Below are positions 1 through 7,900 of a stretch of 12,672 nucleotides of DNA, piece by piece. The notes below the pieces were generated by a model. It worked only from the letters and a program-made list of their open reading frames with translations, had not been told where the DNA came from and did no database searches. Every line of letters begins with the position of its first letter. The stretch's first letter is position 1. The translations under genes and the position numbers were made by a program. This stretch comes from an uncultured Eubacterium sp. (GTDB lineage Bacteria > Bacillota > Clostridia > Peptostreptococcales > Anaerovoracaceae): positions 1 to 12,672 of the forward strand of contig URXI01000096.1 in NCBI GenBank assembly GCA_900551775.1, written 5' to 3'.

Positions 1-78
1 ACGCAGCGCTTCGCCTGCAACTTCCGCTTCCTTGTACTTCGCAAAATTAGCGGCGCGAGTGTATATCATTTCTCGCAT
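1..78 (-). CDS. Unidentified protein, N-terminal fragment (runs off left edge)
   Basis: An open frame on the minus strand starts at an ATG (78-76) and stays open for 26 codons to the window edge. The peptide begins MREMIYTRAANFAKY and continues with an alanine/glutamate-rich, probably helical stretch. A good ribosome binding site, GGAGG followed by TTAT, lies directly upstream and supports this start; a second in-frame ATG at codon 4 is less well placed. It sits downstream of rpsL in the same orientation, where rpsG would be expected, but the peptide does not resemble the start of S7, EF-G or EF-Tu. I do not recognise the family and assign no function. A structured region and a possible promoter precede it, so it may be its own transcription unit. 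Confidence 0.6.
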   Translation of the reverse strand, partial: MREMIYTRAANFAKYKEAEVAGEALR

Positions 79-167
79 ATAACCTCCATTTCACGAATTA
101 CCATAATCCGTTAAAATCAGCTGCACAATTGCTTTAACTAATTTTGTAATTGCACATTTCTCTTCAC

Positions 168-186
168 CCTGTATTCGGAATACAGG
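168..186. repeat. 9-bp inverted repeat, hairpin or operator
   Basis: CCTGTATTC and GAATACAGG flank a single central G, forming a perfect 9+1+9 dyad. In RNA it could fold as an 8-bp stem with a CGG loop. It lies about 90 bp upstream of the left-edge gene's start codon. No T-run follows in either direction, so it is not an intrinsic terminator. It is either an operator or a leader hairpin; the sequence alone does not decide. Confidence 0.6.
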
Positions 187-192
187 ATTACT

Positions 193-228
193 CTGGGGCG
201 TCCTGCAATTAAATAGACTGCCCAGTCT
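193..228 (-). promoter_or_regulatory. Two overlapping, mutually exclusive hairpins in leader region
   Basis: One hairpin pairs AGACT with AGTCT around a 4-nt loop (215-228). A second, longer one pairs 193-202 with 216-225 (GTC/GAC, then a GC-rich CTGGGC-type stem with a single-base bulge). Both use the bases 216-225 and cannot form together. Such overlap is typical of attenuators or riboswitch expression platforms, but no known ligand-binding core was recognised, so the function is inference only. Confidence 0.3.
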
Positions 229-268
229 TGCTGCGGGGTACTCGACAACCTTTGTAAACAGATTGCCG

Positions 269-290
269 TGAGCGCTCAACATATATTATA
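269..290 (-). promoter_or_regulatory. Possible promoter -10 with palindrome at start site
   Basis: On the minus strand a perfect TATAAT box (285-290) sits in an AT-rich run. The -35 at 17-bp spacing (GAATGA, 308-313) is poor. The perfect palindrome TGAGCGCTCA (269-278) falls where transcription would start, a position suitable for a repressor. If active, this promoter would give a leader of roughly 200 nt before the left-edge gene. The weak -35 keeps confidence low. Confidence 0.35.
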
Positions 291-346
291 TATATTAAGG
301 GCTCTTTTCATTCCCGATAATTTCTAGTCAATAATAAAGGTTGGTG

Positions 347-763
347 TTATTTTTTCTTAGGTCTCTTAGCACCGTATTTTGAACGAGCCTGACCTCTGTC
401 GTTAACACCAGCAGTGTCAAGTGTACCTCTAACAATGTGGTATCTTACACCTGGAAGGTCTTTGACTCTTCCGCCTCTGATCAGCACAACGCTATGTTCC
501 TGTAAGTTGTGTCCGATGCCTGGGATATAAGCTGTTACTTCGATACCGTTAGTCAGACGTACTCTGGCAACCTTTCTAAGAGCTGAATTCGGCTTCTTAG
601 GTGTAACTGTCTTTACTGAAGTGCACACGCCTCTCTTCTGTGGTGAGTTTGTGTCAGTTGCAACTCTTCTTAAAGAGTTCATACCCTTACCAAGAGCAGG
701 AGCAGTTGACTTCTTTACAGCACTAGTTCTGCCTTGACGTACTAATTGGTTAATAGTAGGCAT
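347..763 (-). CDS. rpsL: 30S ribosomal protein S12
   Basis: S12 is the decoding-centre protein of the small ribosomal subunit, needed for accurate tRNA selection. The 138-residue sequence carries the full family signature: MPTINQLVR start, SPQKRGVCT (40-48), TPKKPNSALRK (54-64), the GIGHNLQEHS segment, RVKDLPGVRYH (99-109), and a lysine-rich end. It has the roughly 13-residue insertion around residues 26-40 found in Bacillus-type S12 and absent from E. coli S12. The residues altered in streptomycin-resistant mutants are unaltered here (K56 and K101, equivalent to E. coli K43 and K88). The ATG at 763 is preceded by AAGGAG six bases upstream. It has its own promoter and is separated from rpoC by a terminator, so it is not simply the third gene of the rpoBC operon. 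rpsG does not follow. Confidence 0.98.
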   Translation of the reverse strand: MPTINQLVRQGRTSAVKKSTAPALGKGMNSLRRVATDTNSPQKRGVCTSVKTVTPKKPNSALRKVARVRLTNGIEVTAYIPGIGHNLQEHSVVLIRGGRVKDLPGVRYHIVRGTLDTAGVNDRGQARSKYGAKRPKKK

Positions 764-802
764 TTGTTTCTCCTTTCCTTTTAGAATTAATTTATTCTCA
801 CA

Positions 803-842
803 GTCAAATTAACCCTAAATCAATTATTAGGGTCAAATTAAC
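803..842 (-). promoter_or_regulatory. Hairpin flanked by direct repeats in rpsL 5' leader
   Basis: Two copies of an 11-bp direct repeat, GTCAAATTAAC on the plus strand (803-813 and 832-842), flank and slightly overlap a 7-bp inverted repeat, ACCCTAA/TTAGGGT (812-833). The whole lies inside the predicted rpsL transcript, between its promoter and its ribosome binding site. A leader hairpin here could serve in control of S12 synthesis, as leaders of other ribosomal-protein genes do, but this motif matches none that I recognise. Confidence 0.5.
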
Positions 843-857
843 TCGAAACTAACAAAT

Positions 858-886
858 AGTTTACCACATATCACTGCTCAATGCAA
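858..886 (-). promoter_or_regulatory. rpsL promoter (sigma-A type)
   Basis: On the minus strand: -35 TTGCAT (886-881), 17-bp spacer, -10 TAAACT (863-858), preceded by TGG, which gives an extended -10. Transcription would start near 851, leaving an approximately 88-nt leader. A-tracts around 909-925 lie upstream but are too far from the -35 for a standard proximal UP element. Confidence 0.8.
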
Positions 887-1024
887 GGATTATCAGGCGT
901 TAGAAAGGATTTTTTTAATTTTTTTCATATTCCGTTTGATTTCCACCTGATTTACGTTAAATGTGCAAGTAAACAACAAGAATTTGCAAATGAAGGCGCG
1001 CACGACCGGGCGTGAGCAACAAGA

Positions 1025-1064
1025 TGCCATGGCAAGGCGCACGTGAGGCATGCAGCGCCTGCAT
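1025..1064. repeat. GC-rich cluster of palindromes
   Basis: A perfect palindrome TGCCATGGCA (1025-1034) is followed by ATGCAG/CTGCAT around a 3-nt centre (1050-1064). Fragments resembling AAGGCGC(GC)ACG occur twice, once at 984-1000 and once near 1034-1045. The patch is clearly richer in GC than the AT-rich leader next to it. It lies between the rpoC terminator and the rpsL promoter and is probably not part of a stable transcript. It may be a REP-like or degraded repeat; no family was recognised. Confidence 0.4.
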
Positions 1065-1066
1065 TC

Positions 1067-1096
1067 AAAAAGGGGCGGATTGAAAAATCCGCCCCT
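1067..1096 (-). terminator. Intrinsic terminator of the rpoBC operon
   Basis: A perfect 11-bp GC-rich stem, AGGGGCGGATT with AATCCGCCCCT, closes a 4-nt loop (1071-1096) and is followed on the minus strand by a T-run. It starts about 30 bases after the rpoC stop codon. This is a textbook rho-independent terminator and separates rpoBC from rpsL. Confidence 0.95.
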
Positions 1097-1125
1097 CGCT
1101 CTTTATGTGATTGCCCTGCACTCGA

Positions 1126-4100
1126 TTAGTCTAATTCTACGATTTCAGGTTCATTTACTTCAGGAACAGCAGCCGTTTCCGCTTCGTATTCGTCTTCACG
1201 CGCTTCTACAGCGAACTCCTCCTCATATTCGTCCAGCTCGTCATCCTCTTCCTGGTACCTTTCGTACTCTCTCATAAACTCTTCGTTTACACCGTAATCG
1301 AGATTGATGTTCTTGTATCTCTTCATACCGGTTCCGGCAGGTATCAGCTTACCGATGATGACATTTTCCTTCAGACCCATCAGCTTATCGTTCTTGCCTT
1401 TGATTGCCGCATCGGTCAGGACTCTTGTAGTTTCCTGGAAAGATGCTGCTGACAAGAAGGAGTTTGTCGCCAGGGATGCCTTTGTGATACCGAGAAGCAT
1501 CTGTTTGCCCTTAGCAGGTTCGCCGCCGTCAGCAAGCGCTACTTCGTTTGCATCCTGAATTTCAAATTTGCTGTATAATCCGCCCGGCAACAGCGTCGTA
1601 TCGCCTGCGTCTTCAATTTTGAACTTCGAAAGCATCTGGCTTACGATCACTTCAACATGCTTGTCGTTGATGTCTACACCCTGGTTCTTATATACACGCT
1701 GAACTTCCTTCAGCAGGTACTGGTATACACCTTCAACACCGTTGAGTCTCAGGATGTCATGCGGATTCAGTGGACCACTTGTGATGTTTCCGCCGGCATA
1801 GATGTAGTCGTCTTTCTTGACTGCAAGTCTTGCACCGTAAGGAACTACATATACCTTGTCTTCTCCTTCGTCACTTCTGACAGTAACTTCCGTCTTGTTA
1901 TCTGATCTAGGCTGAATGTCAATGACTCTGCCGTTCTCCTCACAGATTTCAGCAAGTCCCTTTGGCTTTCTGGCTTCGAACAATTCCTCTACTCTCGGAA
2001 GACCGTGGGTGATGTCGGATCCGGCTACGCCTCCGGTATGGAAGGTTCTCATGGTCAGCTGTGTACCCGGTTCACCGATGGACTGTGCCGCAGTGATACC
2101 GACTGATTCGCCGATGTTGACTTCCTCTCCAGTTGCCAGGTTTCTGCCGTAGCATTTTGCACAGATTCCCGTTTTGCTGTGGCAGGTCATGACAGATCTG
2201 ATCGCAATGGACTCGATGCCGCAGTTTACCACTTCCATGGACTGCTCATCGGTGATTTCTTCACCCTGCTCTACGATGACTTCCCCAGTCTGCGGATTGA
2301 CGATATCCACAAGCGCCGTTCTGCCTGCAATACGCTGATTGAGCGGTTCAATGACTTCTTTGCCGTCTGTAAAGGCTCTTACTTCCACACCTTCATCGGT
2401 TCCGCAGTCAAATTCTCTGACGATGACGTTATGAGAAACGTCAACCAGTCTTCTAGTCAGATAACCAGAGTCTGCTGTACGAAGAGCTGTATCGGCCAGA
2501 CCTTTACGAGCACCATTGGAAGAGATAAAATACTCCAGGATGGAAAGTCCTTCACGGAAGTTCGCCTTGATTGGAATCTCTACGGTCTTACCTGTTGCGT
2601 TGGCCATCAGACCACGCATGCCTCCGACTTGTCTGATCTGGTTCTTACTACCTCTGGCTCCCGATGTCGCCATGATGTTCAGATTGTTCTTTGGTTCCAA
2701 GGACTCCATCAGAGCATCCGCTACATCGTCGGTGGTCTTGTTCCAGATTTCAATGACCTTATCATATCTTTCAGAATTGGACATGAGACCCATTCTGTAA
2801 GCTTTTTCGTATTTGTCTACTTCTTTCTGTGATTCAGCGACGATATCCCACTTGTTGTCAGGAATCTTCATGTCATCGATACCGATGGTCACAGCGGCCT
2901 TTGTCGAATAGTGGTAGCCCATGTCTTTGATGTAGTCCAGCATGATAACCGTACCAGTATTTCCATGGGTCTTGTAACACTTGTCGATAATTGCACCCAA
3001 TTTCTTTTTGTCGCAGAGGAAGTCGACTTCCAGTGAATATGGATCCGTATTTCTATCGACGAAACCGAGATCCTGCGGAATCTGCTGGTTGTAGATGAAT
3101 CTGCCTACGGTGGATTCTACCAGTCTTCCCCTCTTATCGTTTTCGTCCAGATACATTCTCACCTTCACTTTGGCGTGGATGTCTACGATTTCATCCTGAT
3201 ATGCCATCAGCATTTCATCGATATCTGTAAATACTTTGCCGTCTCCCTTTTCAGGAACTCTCTCAAAACCAGCAGCTCTGAAAGCTTCAGCACTTTTCTT
3301 ATCGTTGAATTCGTCTCTCTCATAGAACACTTTCTCTCTGCCGTCTACGACCTCTACCTTTTTGCATGTTCCAGGATACGTCAGATAGTATGCCCCCAGA
3401 ATCATGTCCTGCGTCGGTGTCGTGATCGGAGAGCCATCTTTCGGCGCCAGGATGTTGTTTACTGACAGCATCAAAAATCTGGCTTCTGCCTGCGCCTCTA
3501 CAGAAAGCGGTACGTGTACGGCCATCTGGTCTCCGTCAAAGTCGGCGTTGAAGGCTGTACATACCAGCGGATGCAGCTTGATGGCTTTACCTTCTACCAG
3601 TACAGGTTCGAAGGCCTGGATACCCAGTCTATGCAAGGTCGGCGCACGGTTCAGCATGACAGGATGTTCTTTGATGACACCCTCTAATACGTCCCATACT
3701 TCCGGTCTTACCTTTTCGACCATTCTCTTGGCATTCTTGATGTTGTGGGCATAGCCCTGTTCCACCAATTCCTTCATGATGAATGGTTTGAACAGCTCAA
3801 GTGCCATCTTTTTAGGAAGTCCGCACTGATAGAACTTCAGCTCTGGTCCTACTACGATTACAGAACGACCGGAGTAGTCAACACGCTTACCCAGCAGGTT
3901 CTGTCTGAATCTTCCCTGTTTACCCTTCAACATATCGGACAGGGACTTCAGCGGTCTGGAGCCCGGACCCGTAACAGGTCTGCCTCTTCTTCCGTTGTCA
4001 ATCAAAGAGTCTACCGCTTCCTGCAGCATTCTCTTCTCATTTCTGACGATAATGTCAGGCGCTCCTAATTCAAGAAGTCTGTTCAATCTATTATTTCTGT

Positions 4101-4917
4101 TGATGACTCTTCTATACAAGTCGTTGAGGTCAGAAGTCGCAAATCTGCCGCCGTCCAGCTGTACCATCGGTCTCAGATCCGGCGGTATGACAGGGATGAC
4201 CTCAAGAATCATCCACTCTGGGTGGTTGCCAGAGAGACGAAGCGCTTCGACGACTTCCAGTCTTCTGACGATTCTGATCTTCTTCTGGCCGGTTGCCGTT
4301 CTCAGCTTTTCACGCAGATCTTTTGAAAGGGCTTCCAGATCAATCTGCGCCAAGAGTTCTCTGACAGCTTCAGCACCCATAGCAGCCTTGAAGTCGTTTC
4401 CGTATTTGTCTTTCGCTTCTCTGTACTGCTGTTCCGTAAGGATTTCTTTGTATCCGAGATCAGTCTCTCCCTGGTCCGTTACGATATATGCTGCAAAGTA
4501 AAGGACTTTCTCCAGATTTCTCGGAGTGATATCGAGAATGAGTCCCATTCTCGAAGGAATTCCTTTGAAATACCAAATGTGAGAAACTGGGGCAGCCAGC
4601 TTGATGTGTCCCATTCTCTCTCTTCTTACCTTTGCTTTGGTAACTTCTACGCCGCAGCGGTCGCAGACGATACCCTTGTATCTGATTCTCTTATATTTTC
4701 CGCAATGACATTCCCAGTCCTTCATAGGTCCAAAAATCTTTTCGCAGAACAGACCATCTTTTTCCGGCTTCAAGGTTCTATAGTTAATCGTCTCCGGCTT
4801 CGTTACTTCGCCGTGGGACCATTCCATAATCTTATCTGTTGAGGCCAATTTGATCTGTAAAGATTCGAAGTTGTTAAGTTCGAAATTGTTCGCATTTTTA
4901 TTTACATTCTCAGTCAA
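1126..4917 (-). CDS. rpoC: DNA-directed RNA polymerase subunit beta-prime
   Basis: RpoC is the largest RNA polymerase subunit and forms the active site with RpoB. The 1263-residue protein has the N-terminal zinc site (C70, C72, C85, C88), the catalytic NADFDGDQMAVH motif (457-468) whose three aspartates hold the catalytic magnesium, the bridge helix (GARKGLADTAL onward, about 802-825), the second zinc site (C838, C912, C919, C922) and the trigger loop (MRTFH, 956-960). The large trigger-loop insertion of E. coli is missing, as is normal in Firmicutes. The last 47 residues form a strongly acidic tail (23 Asp/Glu). The start is TTG: it gives the expected N terminus, and GGGGAG sits seven bases before it. 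It lies 17 bp after rpoB and is co-transcribed with it. Confidence 0.98.
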   Translation of the reverse strand: MTENVNKNANNFELNNFESLQIKLASTDKIMEWSHGEVTKPETINYRTLKPEKDGLFCEKIFGPMKDWECHCGKYKRIRYKGIVCDRCGVEVTKAKVRRERMGHIKLAAPVSHIWYFKGIPSRMGLILDITPRNLEKVLYFAAYIVTDQGETDLGYKEILTEQQYREAKDKYGNDFKAAMGAEAVRELLAQIDLEALSKDLREKLRTATGQKKIRIVRRLEVVEALRLSGNHPEWMILEVIPVIPPDLRPMVQLDGGRFATSDLNDLYRRVINRNNRLNRLLELGAPDIIVRNEKRMLQEAVDSLIDNGRRGRPVTGPGSRPLKSLSDMLKGKQGRFRQNLLGKRVDYSGRSVIVVGPELKFYQCGLPKKMALELFKPFIMKELVEQGYAHNIKNAKRMVEKVRPEVWDVLEGVIKEHPVMLNRAPTLHRLGIQAFEPVLVEGKAIKLHPLVCTAFNADFDGDQMAVHVPLSVEAQAEARFLMLSVNNILAPKDGSPITTPTQDMILGAYYLTYPGTCKKVEVVDGREKVFYERDEFNDKKSAEAFRAAGFERVPEKGDGKVFTDIDEMLMAYQDEIVDIHAKVKVRMYLDENDKRGRLVESTVGRFIYNQQIPQDLGFVDRNTDPYSLEVDFLCDKKKLGAIIDKCYKTHGNTGTVIMLDYIKDMGYHYSTKAAVTIGIDDMKIPDNKWDIVAESQKEVDKYEKAYRMGLMSNSERYDKVIEIWNKTTDDVADALMESLEPKNNLNIMATSGARGSKNQIRQVGGMRGLMANATGKTVEIPIKANFREGLSILEYFISSNGARKGLADTALRTADSGYLTRRLVDVSHNVIVREFDCGTDEGVEVRAFTDGKEVIEPLNQRIAGRTALVDIVNPQTGEVIVEQGEEITDEQSMEVVNCGIESIAIRSVMTCHSKTGICAKCYGRNLATGEEVNIGESVGITAAQSIGEPGTQLTMRTFHTGGVAGSDITHGLPRVEELFEARKPKGLAEICEENGRVIDIQPRSDNKTEVTVRSDEGEDKVYVVPYGARLAVKKDDYIYAGGNITSGPLNPHDILRLNGVEGVYQYLLKEVQRVYKNQGVDINDKHVEVIVSQMLSKFKIEDAGDTTLLPGGLYSKFEIQDANEVALADGGEPAKGKQMLLGITKASLATNSFLSAASFQETTRVLTDAAIKGKNDKLMGLKENVIIGKLIPAGTGMKRYKNINLDYGVNEEFMREYERYQEEDDELDEYEEEFAVEAREDEYEAETAAVPEVNEPEIVELD

Positions 4918-4924
4918 AGATTTT

Positions 4925-4933
4925 CTCCCCTTT
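4925..4933 (-). promoter_or_regulatory. Ribosome binding site of rpoC (TTG start)
   Basis: AAAGGGGAG on the minus strand lies seven bases before the TTG codon at 4917-4915. The next in-frame ATG is well inside the conserved N-terminal region, so this site fixes the non-ATG start. Confidence 0.8.
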
Positions 4934-4934
4934 C

Positions 4935-7900
4935 TTATAACTGTTCATCATCTGCAAAGTGATCGCTTATCATGTCATCGTCGGGGGTTTCTTCGGTAAA
5001 GCCCTCTGCAAATAATTTTTCTTCGCTTTCCTCAAGCTCTGTATCAACGGTCATGATTCCGTCAATGCCGGAAACATCCTCATATTCTGATACTTCTTTA
5101 ATCTGGATTTCTTCATTGTCCTCAGTCAGGACTCTGACATCCAACGCAAGGGACTGCATTTCTTTGATCAGTACCTTGAAGGACTCTGGGATTCCAGGTT
5201 CAGGGATGTTCTCACCCTTTACGATTGCTTCGTAGGTCTGTACTCTTCCCACGATATCGTCGGACTTTACTGTGAGGATTTCCTGCAGAGTATAAGCCGC
5301 GCCATAAGCTTCCAGAGCCCAAACTTCCATCTCTCCGAAACGCTGTCCGCCGAACTGGGCTTTACCGCCGAGAGGCTGCTGTGTTACCAGAGAATATGGT
5401 CCTGTACTTCTGGCGTGAATCTTATCGTCAACCAGATGGTGAAGTTTGAGCATATACATGTAGCCAACAGTTACCGGGCTGTCAAACCATTCTCCGGTTC
5501 TGCCGTCTCTCAAATTCAGTTTTCCTGTTTCTGAATATCCCACATCTACCAGAAGTTCACGGATGTCTTTTTCTGTGGCGCCGTCGAATACCGGCGTCGC
5601 AATATACCAGCCTTTCTTCTTGGCTGCCAGACCCAGGTGTACTTCCAGTACCTGCCCTACGTTCATTCGAGAAGGTACGCCCAATGGATTCAACATGACC
5701 TGAAGAGATTCACCGTTCTCCATGAATGGCATATCTTCCTCCGGCAGAATCCTGGAGATAACACCCTTGTTGCCGTGTCTTCCGGCCATCTTATCACCGA
5801 CATTAATTTTTCTCTTTGTCGCAATATAACATCTTACTAACTTGTTGACGCCTGGAGGAAGCTCATCGCCGTTCTCTCTGGAGAAAATTCTTACGTCTAC
5901 GACGATACCCGTCTCTCCATGAGGCACTCTCAAGGAAGTATCTCTCACCTCTCTGGCCTTCTCACCAAAGATTGCACGGAGCAGTCTTTCCTCAGCGCTG
6001 AGGTCGTTTTCACCCTTAGGTGTAACCTTACCTACCAAAATATCTGTGGATTCAACTTCGGCACCGACCCTGATAATACCTTCTTCGTCCAGATCCTTCA
6101 GCGCATCGTCACCCACGTTGGGGATATCCCTGGTGATTTCTTCTGGTCCCAGTTTGGTATCTCTGGCTTCTGCCTCATATTCTACAATGTGAAGAGAAGT
6201 CAGAACGTCGTTCATCAAAAGTTTCTCGTTAAGGATGATCGCGTCCTCGTAATTGTAACCTTCCCAGGTCATGAATCCAATCAAAAGGTTCTTTCCGAGA
6301 GCGATTTCACCCAGTTCTGTTGAAGGTCCGTCAGCGATGACTTCTCCTTCTTCTACGTGCTCGCCGTGACCAACAATTGGTCTCTGGTTGATGCAGGTAC
6401 CCTGGTTGGATCTCTTGAACTTGAGCAATTTATATTCGTCTAATCCGTTGTTATCATCTCTTCTGACTGCAATTCTTTCCGCATCGACGAACTCGATGGT
6501 GCCGGCATGTCTTGCCAGAATCACGACACCGGAGTCTCTTGCAGCTTTAAACTCCATACCTGTTCCCACGTATGGCGCTTCCGTTACCAATAGCGGCACT
6601 GCCTGACGCTGCATGTTGGATCCCATCAGGGCACGGTTGGCGTCGTCGTTTTCCAGGAACGGAATCATGGCCGTCGCCACAGATACTACCTGCTTTGGCG
6701 ATACGTCCATCATGTCTACCACTTCTCTTGGGAACATGGCGATTTCTCCGCCCACACCCCTGGCAGCGACCTTCGAATTGATGAAGTGGCCTTCTTCATC
6801 GAGAGGCTCGTTAGCCTGCGCGATGATCAAAAGTTCTTCTTCATCAGCTGTAATATATCTGATTTCCTTTGTTACAAGGCCTGTTTCTTTTTCTACGACT
6901 CTGTACGGCGTTTCGATGAAACCATACTCGTCTACGATACCATAGGTAGTCAATGATCCAATCAGACCGATGTTCGGACCTTCCGGCGTCTCGATTGGGC
7001 ACATACGTCCGTAATGGGACTGATGTACGTCTCGAACTTCGAAACCGGCTCTCTCTCTGGAGAGTCCTCCCGGTCCCAGGGCAGACAGTCTTCTCTTGTG
7101 TGTCAACTCAGCCAGTGGATTATTCTGGTCCATGAACTGGGACAGCTGGGAACTTCCGAAGAATTCCTTGATGGCCGCCGTTACAGGTCTGATGTTCATC
7201 AGCGCCTGCGGTGTCGTCACTTCGATGTCCTGGATGGTCATTCTCTCTTTGACGACCCTTTCCATTCTGGCCAGACCGATTCTGAACTGATTCTGCAATA
7301 ACTCGCCTACAGTTCTCAGTCTTCTGTTTCCCAAATGGTCGATGTCGTCAGTATTTCCGACTCCATAATTCAGATTCAGAATATAGCTGACTGACGCAAT
7401 AATATCTTCCATAAGAATATGCTTTGGTGACAAATCGTGCTTTCTTGCTACCAGCATCTCTTTGATTTCGTTTTCATCTTGGCACTGCTCCAAAATTTCC
7501 ATCAGGACAGGGTAGAATACCTTGTCTGCGACTTTCAAATTGGTCGTGTCAAATTCCACATACTGATTCAGAGCGACAAATCTATTTCCAATTACCTTGG
7601 TAACCTGACTCTCGTCGTCTTTTCCATATGCCATTACAAATTCCACGCCTGCATCTTCAATTTGCCTTGCTAATTGACGGCTGATCTTCTGACCTGCCTC
7701 CGCCAAAATCTCGCCCGTATTAGGATCGATAACATCCTCTGCTGCAACTGCTTCTGCCAATCTATTAGAAAGACCTAATTTCTTATTATATTTATATCTG
7801 CCGACCTTTGCAAGATCGTATCTCTTCGGATCAAAAAACAACGAATTAAGCAGGGACTTGGCACTTTCCACTGTCGGTGGTTCGCCTGGTCTCAGCTTTT

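Larger units (their letters stand above)
79..346 (-). other. Intergenic region between rpsL and the left-edge gene, possible structured leader
   Basis: No convincing gene is present in these 268 bases. Read on the minus strand, it holds an AT-rich stretch with a TATAAT box, a 10-bp palindrome just after it, two overlapping (mutually exclusive) hairpins at about 193-228, and a compact dyad at 168-186, before the ribosome binding site of the left-edge gene. No clear intrinsic terminator follows rpsL, so read-through from rpsL into this region is possible. I could not match it to a known riboswitch or ribosomal-protein leader by eye. Confidence 0.5.
764..1125 (-). other. rpoC-rpsL intergenic region, no gene
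   Basis: These 362 bases contain, in the direction of transcription, the rpoC terminator, a GC-rich patch with several inverted repeats (about 990-1064), an A-tract region, the rpsL promoter and the rpsL leader. No coding frame with a ribosome binding site and a recognisable product was found. Many Firmicutes carry a small L7Ae-family gene between rpoC and rpsL; it is absent here. Confidence 0.75.

Noticed and set aside
91..282. 63-codon open frame on the minus strand between rpsL and the left-edge gene
   Set aside because: No ribosome binding site before its ATG, no recognisable product, and it runs through the hairpins and dyad of the region; better explained as non-coding.
483..600. Possible drug-resistance alleles in rpsL (and the rifampicin region of rpoB)
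   Set aside because: The streptomycin positions K56 and K101 in S12 and the main rifampicin positions in RpoB carry the usual sensitive residues.
893..928. 11-codon minus-strand frame starting MKKIKKILS, like a signal-peptide start
   Set aside because: Too short, ends at a stop before any hydrophobic core, lies upstream of the rpsL transcription start, and has no good ribosome binding site; the lysines come from an A-tract.
2179..2832. 217-codon and other plus-strand frames opposite rpoC and rpoB
   Set aside because: They are shadows of highly conserved polymerase genes; no ribosome binding sites or recognisable products.
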